Source of the DNA: an uncultured Muribaculaceae bacterium
Lineage (GTDB): Bacteria; Bacteroidota; Bacteroidia; Bacteroidales; Muribaculaceae
NCBI GenBank assembly: GCA_934555895.1
Contig: CAKTFH010000001.1
Span: 1 to 64,000 of the forward strand
Length of the DNA: 64,000 nucleotides
Reading direction: 5' to 3'
Under the pieces are notes generated by a model. That model was not told where the DNA came from, made no database searches, and worked only from the letters and a program-made list of their open reading frames with translations. Position 1 is the first letter of the stretch, and every line of letters begins with the position of its first letter. Below, piece by piece: positions 53,114 through 60,880 of this stretch. The position numbers and the translations under genes are program-made.

Positions 53114-54592
53114 TCAGGCGGGCATATCAGGCAGCGACCAGCCGGGACGGTAGGTGTGCTTGATAAGCTCCTGGGCGTAGGCCTGTGCGTTCACGGGATC
53201 GGTCCAGGTCTTGTCGAAAGTCGGGTGACCGTTGTGAATCTTGAAGCCGTCTTTGATTACGGTGCGGAGTGTCTCGTCGGGACCGATGTTGGTGAAGGCC
53301 ATATTCTCGCCGTCCCACTCGAGCACCTTGTTGAGACCCTGCAGACGCACTGCGAGCACGCCCATTACAACCATTTCATTGAACGGTCCGGCTTCGCTGA
53401 AATCGGAGTTACACGGAGTGCGGCTGCTCTTGTCCTCCTTGCAGGCACGCACCCAGTCCATCTCATGGCTTACGGGCACGCGGCGTGCTACCTTGGGAGC
53501 GTTGGGCACACGGCCCGAGAGAAGCCAGGGCTGCTGACCGTAGCATCCGCAGATGAGGGTGTCTTTTGTGCCGTGGAAGATGGTGAGGCCACCGCCTGCC
53601 TGCATGAGCTGACGGCCCTGGGGGAAGCCTTCGGGACGGTCGGGCATCATGCCGCCGTCGTACCAGTGCACCTCTACCTCGGGCATAGCCACCTTGGGCA
53701 TATTGTCGCGGGCAGGGAATATCATCTTCACGTGCTGTGCCTGAGGAGCGCATGCATTAAGCAGGAGTGTCGACGAGCCTTCTACTTTTGTGGGGTAGCC
53801 GAGCTTGAGGGCCTTGAAGGGCTGGTGCATGATGTGGCATGCCATATCACCGAGGGCACCTGTACCGTAATCCCACCATCCGCGCCAGTTCCAGGGCTGA
53901 TAGATGCTATTGTAGGGATTGAGCTTGGCAGGACCGGTGAAGAGGTCCCAGTTGAGGTTCTTGGGTATCTTGTCGACATTTTCAGGCACGTTCAGACCCT
54001 GGGGCCAGATGGGGCGGTCGGTGGCGCATTCCACTTTATAGACATCGCCGATCTCACCGTTCCATATCCAGTCGCACACGGTGGCTGTGCCATCCCACGA
54101 CGCACCCTGATTACCCATCTGTGTAGCCACACCTGTTTTTTCGGCGAGCTTTGTGAGCAGACGGCTTTCATACACCGAGTGGGTAAGAGGCTTCTGGCAA
54201 TAAACATGCTTGCCGAGCTCCATGGCGTTCGCTGTCACCAGACAGTGGGTGTGGTCGGCTGTAGCACAGATTACGGCATCGATGTCATTGTTCATCTCGT
54301 CGTACATCTTACGGTAGTCCCAGTAACGCTTTGCGTTGGGGAATTCGTCGAACACGCCTTTGGCATAATCCCAGTTCACATCGCAGAGTGCCACGATGTT
54401 CTCTGTATCCTTCACTGCATTGATGTTGGCATGACCCATGCCTCCGATACCCACCACTGCGATATTAAGTTTATCGCTTGGAGCGGTGTGACCGAACGAC
54501 TTGCCGAGCACTGTGTTGGGCACCACAGCGAGGCCCAAGGCGCCGAGAGCGCCTGTTTTGAGGAACTGTCTCCTCGAGATTTCTCCAGACAT
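53114..54592 (-). CDS. Tat-exported Gfo/Idh/MocA family oxidoreductase
   Basis: The 492-residue protein begins with a twin-arginine signal (SRRQFLK at about residues 6-12, then a weakly hydrophobic stretch to VLG), so it should be exported folded with its cofactor. The Rossmann fold starts at NIAVVGIGGMGHANINA, and the family K-P motif is HVYCQKPLTHSVYES. The C-terminal dehydrogenase half has W/N-rich segments (PWNWRGWWDYGTGALGDMA, CHIMHQPFKAL). A role in oxidising a sugar or glycoside in the periplasm is inferred from the neighbouring DUF1080 genes. I start at ATG 54592, since the Tat signal begins there. Confidence 0.9.
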   Translation of the reverse strand: MSGEISRRQFLKTGALGALGLAVVPNTVLGKSFGHTAPSDKLNIAVVGIGGMGHANINAVKDTENIVALCDVNWDYAKGVFDEFPNAKRYWDYRKMYDEMNNDIDAVICATADHTHCLVTANAMELGKHVYCQKPLTHSVYESRLLTKLAEKTGVATQMGNQGASWDGTATVCDWIWNGEIGDVYKVECATDRPIWPQGLNVPENVDKIPKNLNWDLFTGPAKLNPYNSIYQPWNWRGWWDYGTGALGDMACHIMHQPFKALKLGYPTKVEGSSTLLLNACAPQAQHVKMIFPARDNMPKVAMPEVEVHWYDGGMMPDRPEGFPQGRQLMQAGGGLTIFHGTKDTLICGCYGQQPWLLSGRVPNAPKVARRVPVSHEMDWVRACKEDKSSRTPCNSDFSEAGPFNEMVVMGVLAVRLQGLNKVLEWDGENMAFTNIGPDETLRTVIKDGFKIHNGHPTFDKTWTDPVNAQAYAQELIKHTYRPGWSLPDMPA

Positions 54593-54645
54593 GATAATGT
54601 TAGATTTATTGGTAAGAAAACATGTTTGTTTCAAGCCATAAAAGT

Positions 54646-54667
54646 GCTGTGCGGCAAGCCGCACAGC
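54646..54667 (-). terminator. hairpin between tatA and the Tat-exported oxidoreductase
   Basis: GCTGTGCGGC and GCCGCACAGC (54646-54655 with 54658-54667) form a perfect 10-bp repeat with almost no loop. On the minus strand ACTTTTATGG follows, so it may be a partial terminator after tatA. Confidence 0.55.
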
Positions 54668-54672
54668 TATGC

Positions 54673-54885
54673 TTATTTCTCAGTTTTTTCAGGTTCCTTG
54701 CCGGCTTTCTCGATGTCACTTTCGATATTGTTGACACCCTCCTTGAAGTTGCGGATACCCTTGCCGATGCCGCGCATCAGCTCGGGAATCTTCTTGCCTC
54801 CGAAAAGCAGAAGCACTATGAGGGCGATTACAATTATTTCGCCTGTTCCGAGATTGCCGAGAAACAATAAGATGTTGCTGTTCAT
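54673..54885 (-). CDS. tatA: twin-arginine translocase subunit TatA
   Basis: TatA forms the translocation pore of the Tat system. The 70-residue protein has a short N-terminus, a single transmembrane helix (EIIVIALIVLLLFGG, about 16-30), the hinge GGKKIPELMRGIGKGI and an amphipathic helix followed by a charged tail (EKAGKEPEKTEK). It lies 80 bp upstream of the Tat-dependent oxidoreductase gene and about 3.5 kb upstream of tatC, so the two translocase genes bracket the presumed substrate. Confidence 0.95.
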   Translation of the reverse strand: MNSNILLFLGNLGTGEIIVIALIVLLLFGGKKIPELMRGIGKGIRNFKEGVNNIESDIEKAGKEPEKTEK

Positions 54886-54963
54886 ATTATTCTAAATTAT
54901 GTATTACTTGATGTTTATTTGCAGTGAGTGTAGTGAATCGCGAAGAGAGCCGTGGGGCGACCC

Positions 54964-56043
54964 TCACCGCATGGTCTGCTTGCGCAGGAGGCCGTAGCCG
55001 TCGGTGGCGTGGGCGCGGCGGTAGTGTATCTGCTCAAGCTCCTCGGCGGTGCCGGCCACGGGCATGTCGTGGGTCCAGGCGTCGTCGAGACATTCCCAGG
55101 CGAACTCCGAGGCCACGGCGGCGTCACGCATCGACGGCAGACGCGGGTCGCGCTCGCCCTTCTCTATGGAGTCGGCCATCACATCGATGAGCTTGTCGAT
55201 GTTCTTGCCGCCGTAGGGGCGCTCGATGCGCTCGGTGCGGTTCACGCCATGTATCTCCACCACGGCGGTCTTGAAGTCGTGGCTCATGCGGGCTATGCCT
55301 TTCGAGCCTATGACATCCATATATGAGTTGTGGGTCTGCACTTTCGAGAGCTGGCCGTAGTTGTGTCCCTGAGTGATGTCAAACACCACACCGTTTTCAA
55401 AAGTGCCGTGAGCCTGAAGCCACCAGGGGTCTTTGTATTCCCACATGCGCACGGCCTGCGCGTGTTTTGTCTTATATTCCGAGTGTGCCAGCCAGCGGGC
55501 CACATCCACATAGTGCATGCCGCAGTCGTGGAATGCCGGGCCTTCGGCCTCGTGACCTTCACCCGGCGACAACCCCGGGGTCATGTGGCATATGCGCAAT
55601 ATGGCGAGGTCGCCGAGCTCGCCCGAGCGGATGCAGTCATCGAGCTCCTTGAGATACCACGAATTGCGTATGTAAAGATTCACGGCCGCAATAATCGGAG
55701 CGTTTTCCACCACCTTTACCGTTTCCCATTCATTAGCAGGGGTATCGCCGATAGGCTTTTCGGCAATTATATGTTTACCTGCGGCCACAGCCTTGCGTAT
55801 CTGCGATGGACGCGAGTCGGCCAGTGCCGACAGCACTACAAGGTCTATGCCAGGGTCGTTGAAAATCTCGTCTTCATCAGTTACTATACGGGCCATTGGA
55901 GCCCGGCGACGGATGTCGTCGTGAGCAGCTTCATTAAGCTCGCATATCGCCGATACTTCCCATCTTTCGCTTTTCAGAAATTCGTTCAGATAGAAACCAC
56001 CCATTCGACCGAGCCCTATTATTCCTGCTTTAAAAGTTTTCAT
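54964..56043 (-). CDS. cytoplasmic Gfo/Idh/MocA family oxidoreductase
   Basis: This 359-residue NAD(P)-dependent oxidoreductase has a Rossmann motif AGIIGLGRMGGFYL near the N-terminus and the family motif HIIAEKPIGDTPAN (about residue 95). A conserved FHDCGMHYVDVARWL segment resembles the GxxxDxxxxxxH active-site region. No signal is present, so it acts in the cytoplasm, unlike the Tat-exported relative two genes downstream. It is the first gene of the cluster. I use ATG 56043 rather than an in-frame TTG at 56049. The substrate, possibly a 3-keto sugar, is inferred from context. Confidence 0.88.
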   Translation of the reverse strand: MKTFKAGIIGLGRMGGFYLNEFLKSERWEVSAICELNEAAHDDIRRRAPMARIVTDEDEIFNDPGIDLVVLSALADSRPSQIRKAVAAGKHIIAEKPIGDTPANEWETVKVVENAPIIAAVNLYIRNSWYLKELDDCIRSGELGDLAILRICHMTPGLSPGEGHEAEGPAFHDCGMHYVDVARWLAHSEYKTKHAQAVRMWEYKDPWWLQAHGTFENGVVFDITQGHNYGQLSKVQTHNSYMDVIGSKGIARMSHDFKTAVVEIHGVNRTERIERPYGGKNIDKLIDVMADSIEKGERDPRLPSMRDAAVASEFAWECLDDAWTHDMPVAGTAEELEQIHYRRAHATDGYGLLRKQTMR

Positions 56044-56167
56044 TGGCAAGTGATCTGCCGCCTTCCGACGGCAGAAATGTGATTCTCAGTTGGTTGTACA
56101 CTTCAGTTCATGCTTCGGAGCGGCCTGTGGCAACCGCAGACCGAAGCACCCCCTATTTTTGGTGTTT

Positions 56168-56175
56168 CAAAGTTA
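56168..56175 (-). promoter_or_regulatory. -7 element of the oxidoreductase/Tat/DUF1080 cluster
   Basis: The complement reads TAACTTTG. It lies about 125 bp upstream of ATG 56043. No clean TTTG is visible at the -33 distance. Confidence 0.5.
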
Positions 56176-56313
56176 CAGTTATTTTTTATTCGGAAGCCTT
56201 GAACCAAACCATTTTTAACTATTTTTAACTGCCGATTCACCATCTTCGGCGCCGGCTTTCCTCCCGCGCCGCTCCGCACGGGCGTAGCATACGCATGCAT
56301 CAGGCATTTACAA

Positions 56314-56345
56314 TTTGCATATGTGAATAAAAAATGGTAACTTTG
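56314..56345 (+). promoter_or_regulatory. promoter of pnp
   Basis: TTTG (56314-56317), 20 bp, TAACTTTG (56338-56345) match the Bacteroidota consensus exactly, 36 bp before the ATG. Confidence 0.8.
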
Positions 56346-56381
56346 CGCGATTTATAGACGTTATAACATTTTAGAATACCA

Positions 56382-58637
56382 ATGAACCCTATCAAAAAGA
56401 CCATCACCCTGCCCGATGGCCGCGAGATAACTCTCGAGACCGGCAAACTCGCCAAGCAGGCTGATGGAGCAGTGGAGCTCCGCATGGGCAACACCATGCT
56501 GCTGGCCACTATCGTTTCCGCCAAAGAGGCGGGAGAGGGCGTGGATTTCATGCCCCTTACCGTAGATTATAAGGAGAAATTCTCTTCGGCAGGCCGCTTC
56601 CCCGGCGGTTTCCTCAAACGCGAAGGAAGAGCCTCCGATTACGAGATACTCACATCGCGCCTCGTTGACCGCGTGATGCGTCCTCTCTTCCCCGACAACT
56701 ATCATGCTGAGACATTCGTGAACATCACCATGTTCTCGGCCGACGGCGTGGAGATGCCCGACAGCCTCGCAGGCCTCGCAGCATCGGCAGCCATCACCTG
56801 CTCCGACATCCCGTTCAACGGCCCTATCTCGGAAGTGCGTGTGGCCCGCATCGACGGCAAATTTGTTATCAATCCCACCTACGAGCAGCTTGAGAAAGCC
56901 GACATGGAACTCATGGTAGGCGCTACCGCTGACAACATCATGATGGTGGAAGGCGAGATGAACGAGGTGTCGGAGACCGACCTTCTCGAAGCACTCAAGT
57001 TCGCCCACGAAGAAATAAAGAAACACTGCGCCGTGCAGCTCGAGCTTGCAGAGGCCGCAGGCAAAACCGTAAAACGCGAATACTGCCACGAAGTAAACGA
57101 CGAAGACCTACGCAAGGATGTGCACGACAAGTGCTACGACAAGGCCTACGCCGTGGCCAAAGCCGGCAGCGCCGACAAGCACTGGCGCCAGGACTCGTTC
57201 GACGCCATCTGCGACGAATATATCGAAAGCCTCCCCGAAGAGGAGCGCGACGAGAAAGCACCCCTGGTGAAGCGCTACTACCACGATGTGGAGCGCGAAG
57301 CCGTGCGCCGCTGCATCCTCGACGAAGGCATCCGTCTCGACGGCCGCAAAACCACCGAAATCCGTCCCATCTGGTGTGAGACCGACTACATCCCCGGCCC
57401 TCACGGATCGGCAGTCTTCACCCGCGGCGAGACACAGAGCCTCTCCACCGTCACCCTCGGCACCAAGCTCGACGAGAAGATTCTCGACGATGTGCTCAAC
57501 CAGGGCCGCGAACGCTTCCTGCTCCATTACAACTTCCCCCCCTTCTCCACAGGCGAGGCACGCCCAACCCGTGGCGTCGGACGCCGCGAAATCGGTCACG
57601 GCAATCTCGCACACCGCGCCCTCAAGCGCATGCTCCCCGATGATTTCCCCTACGTTTGCCGCGTAGTGAGCGACATACTCGAGAGCAACGGTTCATCGTC
57701 GATGGCCACCGTATGCGCCGGCACACTCGCACTACTTGACGCAGGCGTGAAACTCAAACGCCCCGTCAGCGGCATCGCCATGGGCCTTATCACCGACAAC
57801 GCCACCGGCAAATACGCCATACTCTCCGACATCCTCGGCGACGAGGACCACCTCGGCGACATGGACTTCAAGGTAACCGGCACACGCAACGGCATCACCG
57901 CCACACAGATGGATATCAAGTGCGACGGCCTCAGCTACGAGGTGCTCGAGAAAGCCCTCAACCAGGCACGCGACGGACGCATGCACATACTCGACATCAT
58001 CGACCAGACCATCCCCGCTCCCCGCGAGGACTACAAGCCCCATGTGCCCCGCATCGTCACAATGCTCATACCCAAAGACCTCATCGGCGCCGTCATTGGC
58101 CCGGGCGGAAAAATCATTCAGGGCATTCAGGAGGCATCGGGCGCCACAGTCAGCATCGACGAGATACCCGAAGGCGGCTACATCGAAGTGGCAGCACCCA
58201 ACCGCGACTCTATCGACAAGGCCCTCGAGATGATCAACGCCATCGTAGAGCTTCCCGAGGAGGGCAAGGTTTACACCGGCAAGGTACAGACCATCCAGGA
58301 CTTCGGTGCCTTCATCGAGTTCATGCCCAACCGCGACGGCCTGCTCCACATTTCAGAAATTGCATGGGAGCGTCTCCCCGACATGGCCGCATCCGGCCTC
58401 AAGGAAGGCGACGAAGTGACCGTGAAACTCATCGAAATTGACAAGAAGACCGGCAAATACCGTCTGTCGATGCGTGCCCTGCAGCCTAAACCAGAAGGCT
58501 ACGTGGAGCCCGAACCCCGTCAGCGCGGACCGCGTCGCGAAGGCGGAGACCGTCCCCGTCGCGAGGGTGCTGACCGCGGTGACCGTCGTCCCCGCCGTGA
58601 AGGCGACCGTGGTGACCGCCGTCCCCGTCACGAATAA
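56382..58637 (+). CDS. pnp: polyribonucleotide nucleotidyltransferase
   Basis: PNPase degrades RNA phosphorolytically from the 3' end. The 751-residue protein has two RNase PH-like domains (the second with [15 protein letters not shown] and [21 protein letters not shown]), a KH domain with [15 protein letters not shown] (about 568-582), an S1 domain (from about 626, [15 protein letters not shown]) and, unusually, a roughly 35-residue Arg/Gly/Asp/Pro-rich tail from about residue 715 ([16 protein letters not shown] repeats). The tail probably adds RNA affinity or is disordered. It is monocistronic, with its own promoter and terminator. Confidence 0.97.
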   Translation: MNPIKKTITLPDGREITLETGKLAKQADGAVELRMGNTMLLATIVSAKEAGEGVDFMPLTVDYKEKFSSAGRFPGGFLKREGRASDYEILTSRLVDRVMRPLFPDNYHAETFVNITMFSADGVEMPDSLAGLAASAAITCSDIPFNGPISEVRVARIDGKFVINPTYEQLEKADMELMVGATADNIMMVEGEMNEVSETDLLEALKFAHEEIKKHCAVQLELAEAAGKTVKREYCHEVNDEDLRKDVHDKCYDKAYAVAKAGSADKHWRQDSFDAICDEYIESLPEEERDEKAPLVKRYYHDVEREAVRRCILDEGIRLDGRKTTEIRPIWCETDYIPGPHGSAVFTRGETQSLSTVTLGTKLDEKILDDVLNQGRERFLLHYNFPPFSTGEARPTRGVGRREIGHGNLAHRALKRMLPDDFPYVCRVVSDILESNGSSSMATVCAGTLALLDAGVKLKRPVSGIAMGLITDNATGKYAILSDILGDEDHLGDMDFKVTGTRNGITATQMDIKCDGLSYEVLEKALNQARDGRMHILDIIDQTIPAPREDYKPHVPRIVTMLIPKDLIGAVIGPGGKIIQGIQEASGATVSIDEIPEGGYIEVAAPNRDSIDKALEMINAIVELPEEGKVYTGKVQTIQDFGAFIEFMPNRDGLLHISEIAWERLPDMAASGLKEGDEVTVKLIEIDKKTGKYRLSMRALQPKPEGYVEPEPRQRGPRREGGDRPRREGADRGDRRPRREGDRGDRRPRHE

Positions 58638-58691
58638 TCCACGTCACAAACGACACACTGGCGGCCCCGCCGCCTCTGACCCCCATAGCGA

Positions 58692-58743
58692 AGCCGCGTC
58701 TCCCAGCCCACCAGGCTGCAGAGACGCGGCTCCCCTTTTTTTA
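58692..58743 (+). terminator. terminator of pnp
   Basis: AGCCGCGTCTC (58692-58702) pairs perfectly with 58721-58731, and an eight-T run follows CCCC. Confidence 0.9.
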
Positions 58744-58822
58744 TGCTTAGACCATAAACACATTTAAAAAACACAATCATCCAAATTCTATAATCAAAAG
58801 TTTTTGTCCCGGCGCGGCGGCT

Positions 58823-59071
58823 TCAGCCGTCGCCTGTGTGTCCGTCTGAACAGCCCGAGCTAAACTTCATAGATGAGCAAGAGAACCGGGGGATATAAAA
58901 TTGAAACCGGGCTCGATTCACATCGGTCCCGGCTCCGTCCTTATTGGCATTTGTATATGAAACAAACTTATCAGTATCCTTAGTGGCTTTAGTTAAATTC
59001 TCGTAATCGGCAGTGTGTCGTGCCTTTATCGCGCATAGCCTCCGGAAATCCGCCGGTGTCTGCGCCCGGCA
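58823..59071 (-). pseudogene. possible gene remnant (82 codons, no start codon)
   Basis: The frame ends at TGA 58823-58825 and is open back to a TAG at 59072-59074. Its middle reads KARHTADYENLTKATKDTDK and continues with FVSYTNANKDGAGTDVNRAR, which has a normal protein composition but AT-ending codons unlike neighbouring genes. The only ATG lies near the end (SSMKFSSG), so it is either a remnant or not coding. I do not recognise a family. Confidence 0.3.
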
Positions 59072-59085
59072 CTACCGCCTGGCCA

Positions 59086-59149
59086 CTCATTCATTCACTT
59101 ATCATTCAATTATTACTCCAATTAATCAATCATTCATTCAATCATTCAA
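59086..59149. repeat. degenerate ATTC/ATCA tetranucleotide tract
   Basis: The stretch contains repeated TCATTCA, ATCATTCA and AATCA units, an AT-rich microsatellite-like tract in non-coding DNA. Confidence 0.6.
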
Positions 59150-59545
59150 ATTCTCAATATCTTCAAGTAGATGTTATCTTTTTCAATTGTCGCCAAAAGA
59201 AGTGAGCGCACAAAAGCCTGCCTACAGCACCTCAGGACCGCTTCGAGTGTCCTGGCGCCGACGGCTAACGGGGAGTTTCATACATGTCGAGAGTCAAAGT
59301 GTCATTCGAAAATCTCTATGTATCACGTTTTCCCTGATAAAGCATCCGGAACTCTGTCCGGTGGTATTGTTGCCGTAGCCCGTAAAACGGGAAAGTGGCG
59401 CGATTAAGGTTTTGTGCTTTCTTTTAGCGAAGCAAAATAACTAAAGTTCGTCGAAATAAGGTTAACATTTTTTGTTAAAAAAACCAAACTGTAGCCTCAC
59501 TCACTACATATAGACCGAAATTACCATCAAAAATGAGTGAGTGCC

Positions 59546-60874
59546 TCAGTTAGCCTGAAGCCGCCACACCCGACGGGTTGTTTTGGTCACAGCGAAATGC
59601 CGCGAAGCACGCAGGCCCACCACCCACACCGGCACACCGTTGCACTCCAGCACCCACACAGAACTTTTGGCCGTCAGCGGCACCCGCGCCTCGGCTATGA
59701 TGGAGCTCACGGGCCGCGTGCCCTTCATGCCGAAAGGCGCAAGGCGGTCGCCGTGGCGCCACTGGCGCAGTTCCCAACGGGCATCGGCGGGCAGAGCATC
59801 GGCGTCGAGCCAGAGCACATCGTTGCGGCCGCGCTCTGGTGCGAAATCGGCCATATCGAGCAGCACGGCCTCTATATGCGGCTTTTGCGGAAGCGCATCC
59901 TCATCAATCCGGGCGAGCACACCTCTGTCGAGCAGAAAGCGCGCCCCGTCGGCACCCTCGAAAATGCGTCCCGAGGCCTCTGGCGCATCGAGCACCCTCT
60001 CCACGGTAGCCTGATGCAAGGCGCCGTCGAGCATATGGTAAAGCAACTGCGCGGCATCGGCTCCTTCTTCCGACAGAAGCCGGCGTATATCTATGCCCCC
60101 TCCCTCGGCGGCATAAAGTCTGCGCCTCTCCTCCACAAGACGGCGAAGCAGGCGCAGCTCGTTGCGGAGGTTATGCAGCGAGCGCGACACCCCCGCGGCA
60201 AAGCCCGGCAGAGACGCTTCAAGCGCCGGCAGAGCCTCAAGCCGCACGGCATTGCGACGCACATCGGCCACAAGATTTGTCGAATCAGTCACATATCCCA
60301 CCCCCTTTGCGGCAAGATAGTCCACAAGCGTTGCCTTAGGCACTTCGAGAAAGGGCCTGAGGATATAGCCGCGGCGCGATGGTATGCCGGCAAGACCGCG
60401 CATACCGCTTCCACGATGCAGGTTCAGCAGCATGGTCTCCACATTGTCGCCCTCGTGATGGGCTGTCAGCAGAGGCACATCACGTTGTGCGTTTCCATAC
60501 TGCAGTTCTTCCACAGCCATGGCATGTTCGGCAGCGAACCAATCGTAGCGCAGCTCACGGGCCGCCATCTCCACCGACTCACCGGTGGCTTGCATACGCT
60601 CCGGCACATCGAAATGCCTCACCCTCAGCTCAGCTCCGAGGGTGTCGGCGAGCTCGCGGCAGAAACACTCGTCGCGGTCACTCTCTGCGCCACGCAGATG
60701 AAAATTGCAGTGCAGAGCCCTCACGCGGCAGCCCACGGCGCATGCAGCCGTAAGCAAAGCCGACGAGTCGGCTCCACCGCTGAAAGCCACCAACACTGCC
60801 CCGGCTTCGGGCACGCCGGCTTCCCGCAAAGTCCGGCGGAGAATCTGCTCTATGTCATCGGAGCGTCTGTCCAT
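59546..60874 (-). CDS. tilS: tRNA(Ile)-lysidine synthase
   Basis: TilS modifies C34 of the CAU-anticodon tRNA-Ile to lysidine so that it reads AUA. The 442-residue protein has the N-type ATP pyrophosphatase P-loop VAFSGGADSSAL (about 28-39), the ALHCNFHLRGAESDRDE block, the LTAHHEGDNVETMLLNL motif (about 135-150) and a C-terminal TilS domain (WRLRQWRHGDRLAPFGMKGT-type segment). It starts 6 bp after the stop of the upstream MINPP-like gene, so the two are cotranscribed. Confidence 0.94.
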   Translation of the reverse strand: MDRRSDDIEQILRRTLREAGVPEAGAVLVAFSGGADSSALLTAACAVGCRVRALHCNFHLRGAESDRDECFCRELADTLGAELRVRHFDVPERMQATGESVEMAARELRYDWFAAEHAMAVEELQYGNAQRDVPLLTAHHEGDNVETMLLNLHRGSGMRGLAGIPSRRGYILRPFLEVPKATLVDYLAAKGVGYVTDSTNLVADVRRNAVRLEALPALEASLPGFAAGVSRSLHNLRNELRLLRRLVEERRRLYAAEGGGIDIRRLLSEEGADAAQLLYHMLDGALHQATVERVLDAPEASGRIFEGADGARFLLDRGVLARIDEDALPQKPHIEAVLLDMADFAPERGRNDVLWLDADALPADARWELRQWRHGDRLAPFGMKGTRPVSSIIAEARVPLTAKSSVWVLECNGVPVWVVGLRASRHFAVTKTTRRVWRLQAN

Positions 60875-60880
60875 TTGCCG

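Larger units (their letters stand above)
56044..56381. other. divergent regulatory region with leader hairpins
   Basis: This 338-bp region holds the pnp promoter, a minus-strand -7 element TAACTTTG (complement of 56168-56175), and two hairpins in the predicted leader of the oxidoreductase cluster: TGCTTCGG/CCGAAGCA (about 56111-56148) and TCTGCCG/CGGCAGA (about 56052-56073), the second just before the start codon. No gene is seen. Confidence 0.55.
58638..59545. other. 908-bp region without a convincing gene
   Basis: After the pnp terminator (58692-58743) this stretch is AT-richer than its surroundings. It holds a GC-rich hairpin near 58811-58834, a minus-strand frame free of stops (58823-59071) whose central part looks protein-like but has no start codon before a late ATG, a degenerate ATTC/ATCA repeat (59086-59149), and a plus-strand 78-codon frame (59171-59407). 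A short inverted repeat (59496-59503 with 59534-59541) with TTTTTTT beyond may terminate tilS. An RNA gene or decayed gene cannot be excluded. Confidence 0.5.

Noticed and set aside
52988..54895. 635-codon plus-strand open frame over the Tat oxidoreductase
   Set aside because: It lies opposite a clear Gfo/Idh/MocA gene and tatA; its Cys/His/Val-rich composition is typical of a mirror frame.
50256..56043. Recent horizontal transfer of the Tat/DUF1080 cluster
   Set aside because: Codon use looks like that of neighbouring core genes, and no tRNA, integrase or repeats flank it.
59086..59149. Possible CRISPR-like repeats
   Set aside because: The ATTC/ATCA units are 4-8 bp, irregular and without spacers.
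59013..59378. 121-codon plus-strand open frame in the pnp-tilS gap
   Set aside because: It runs through the microsatellite, has odd composition and lacks a recognisable domain.
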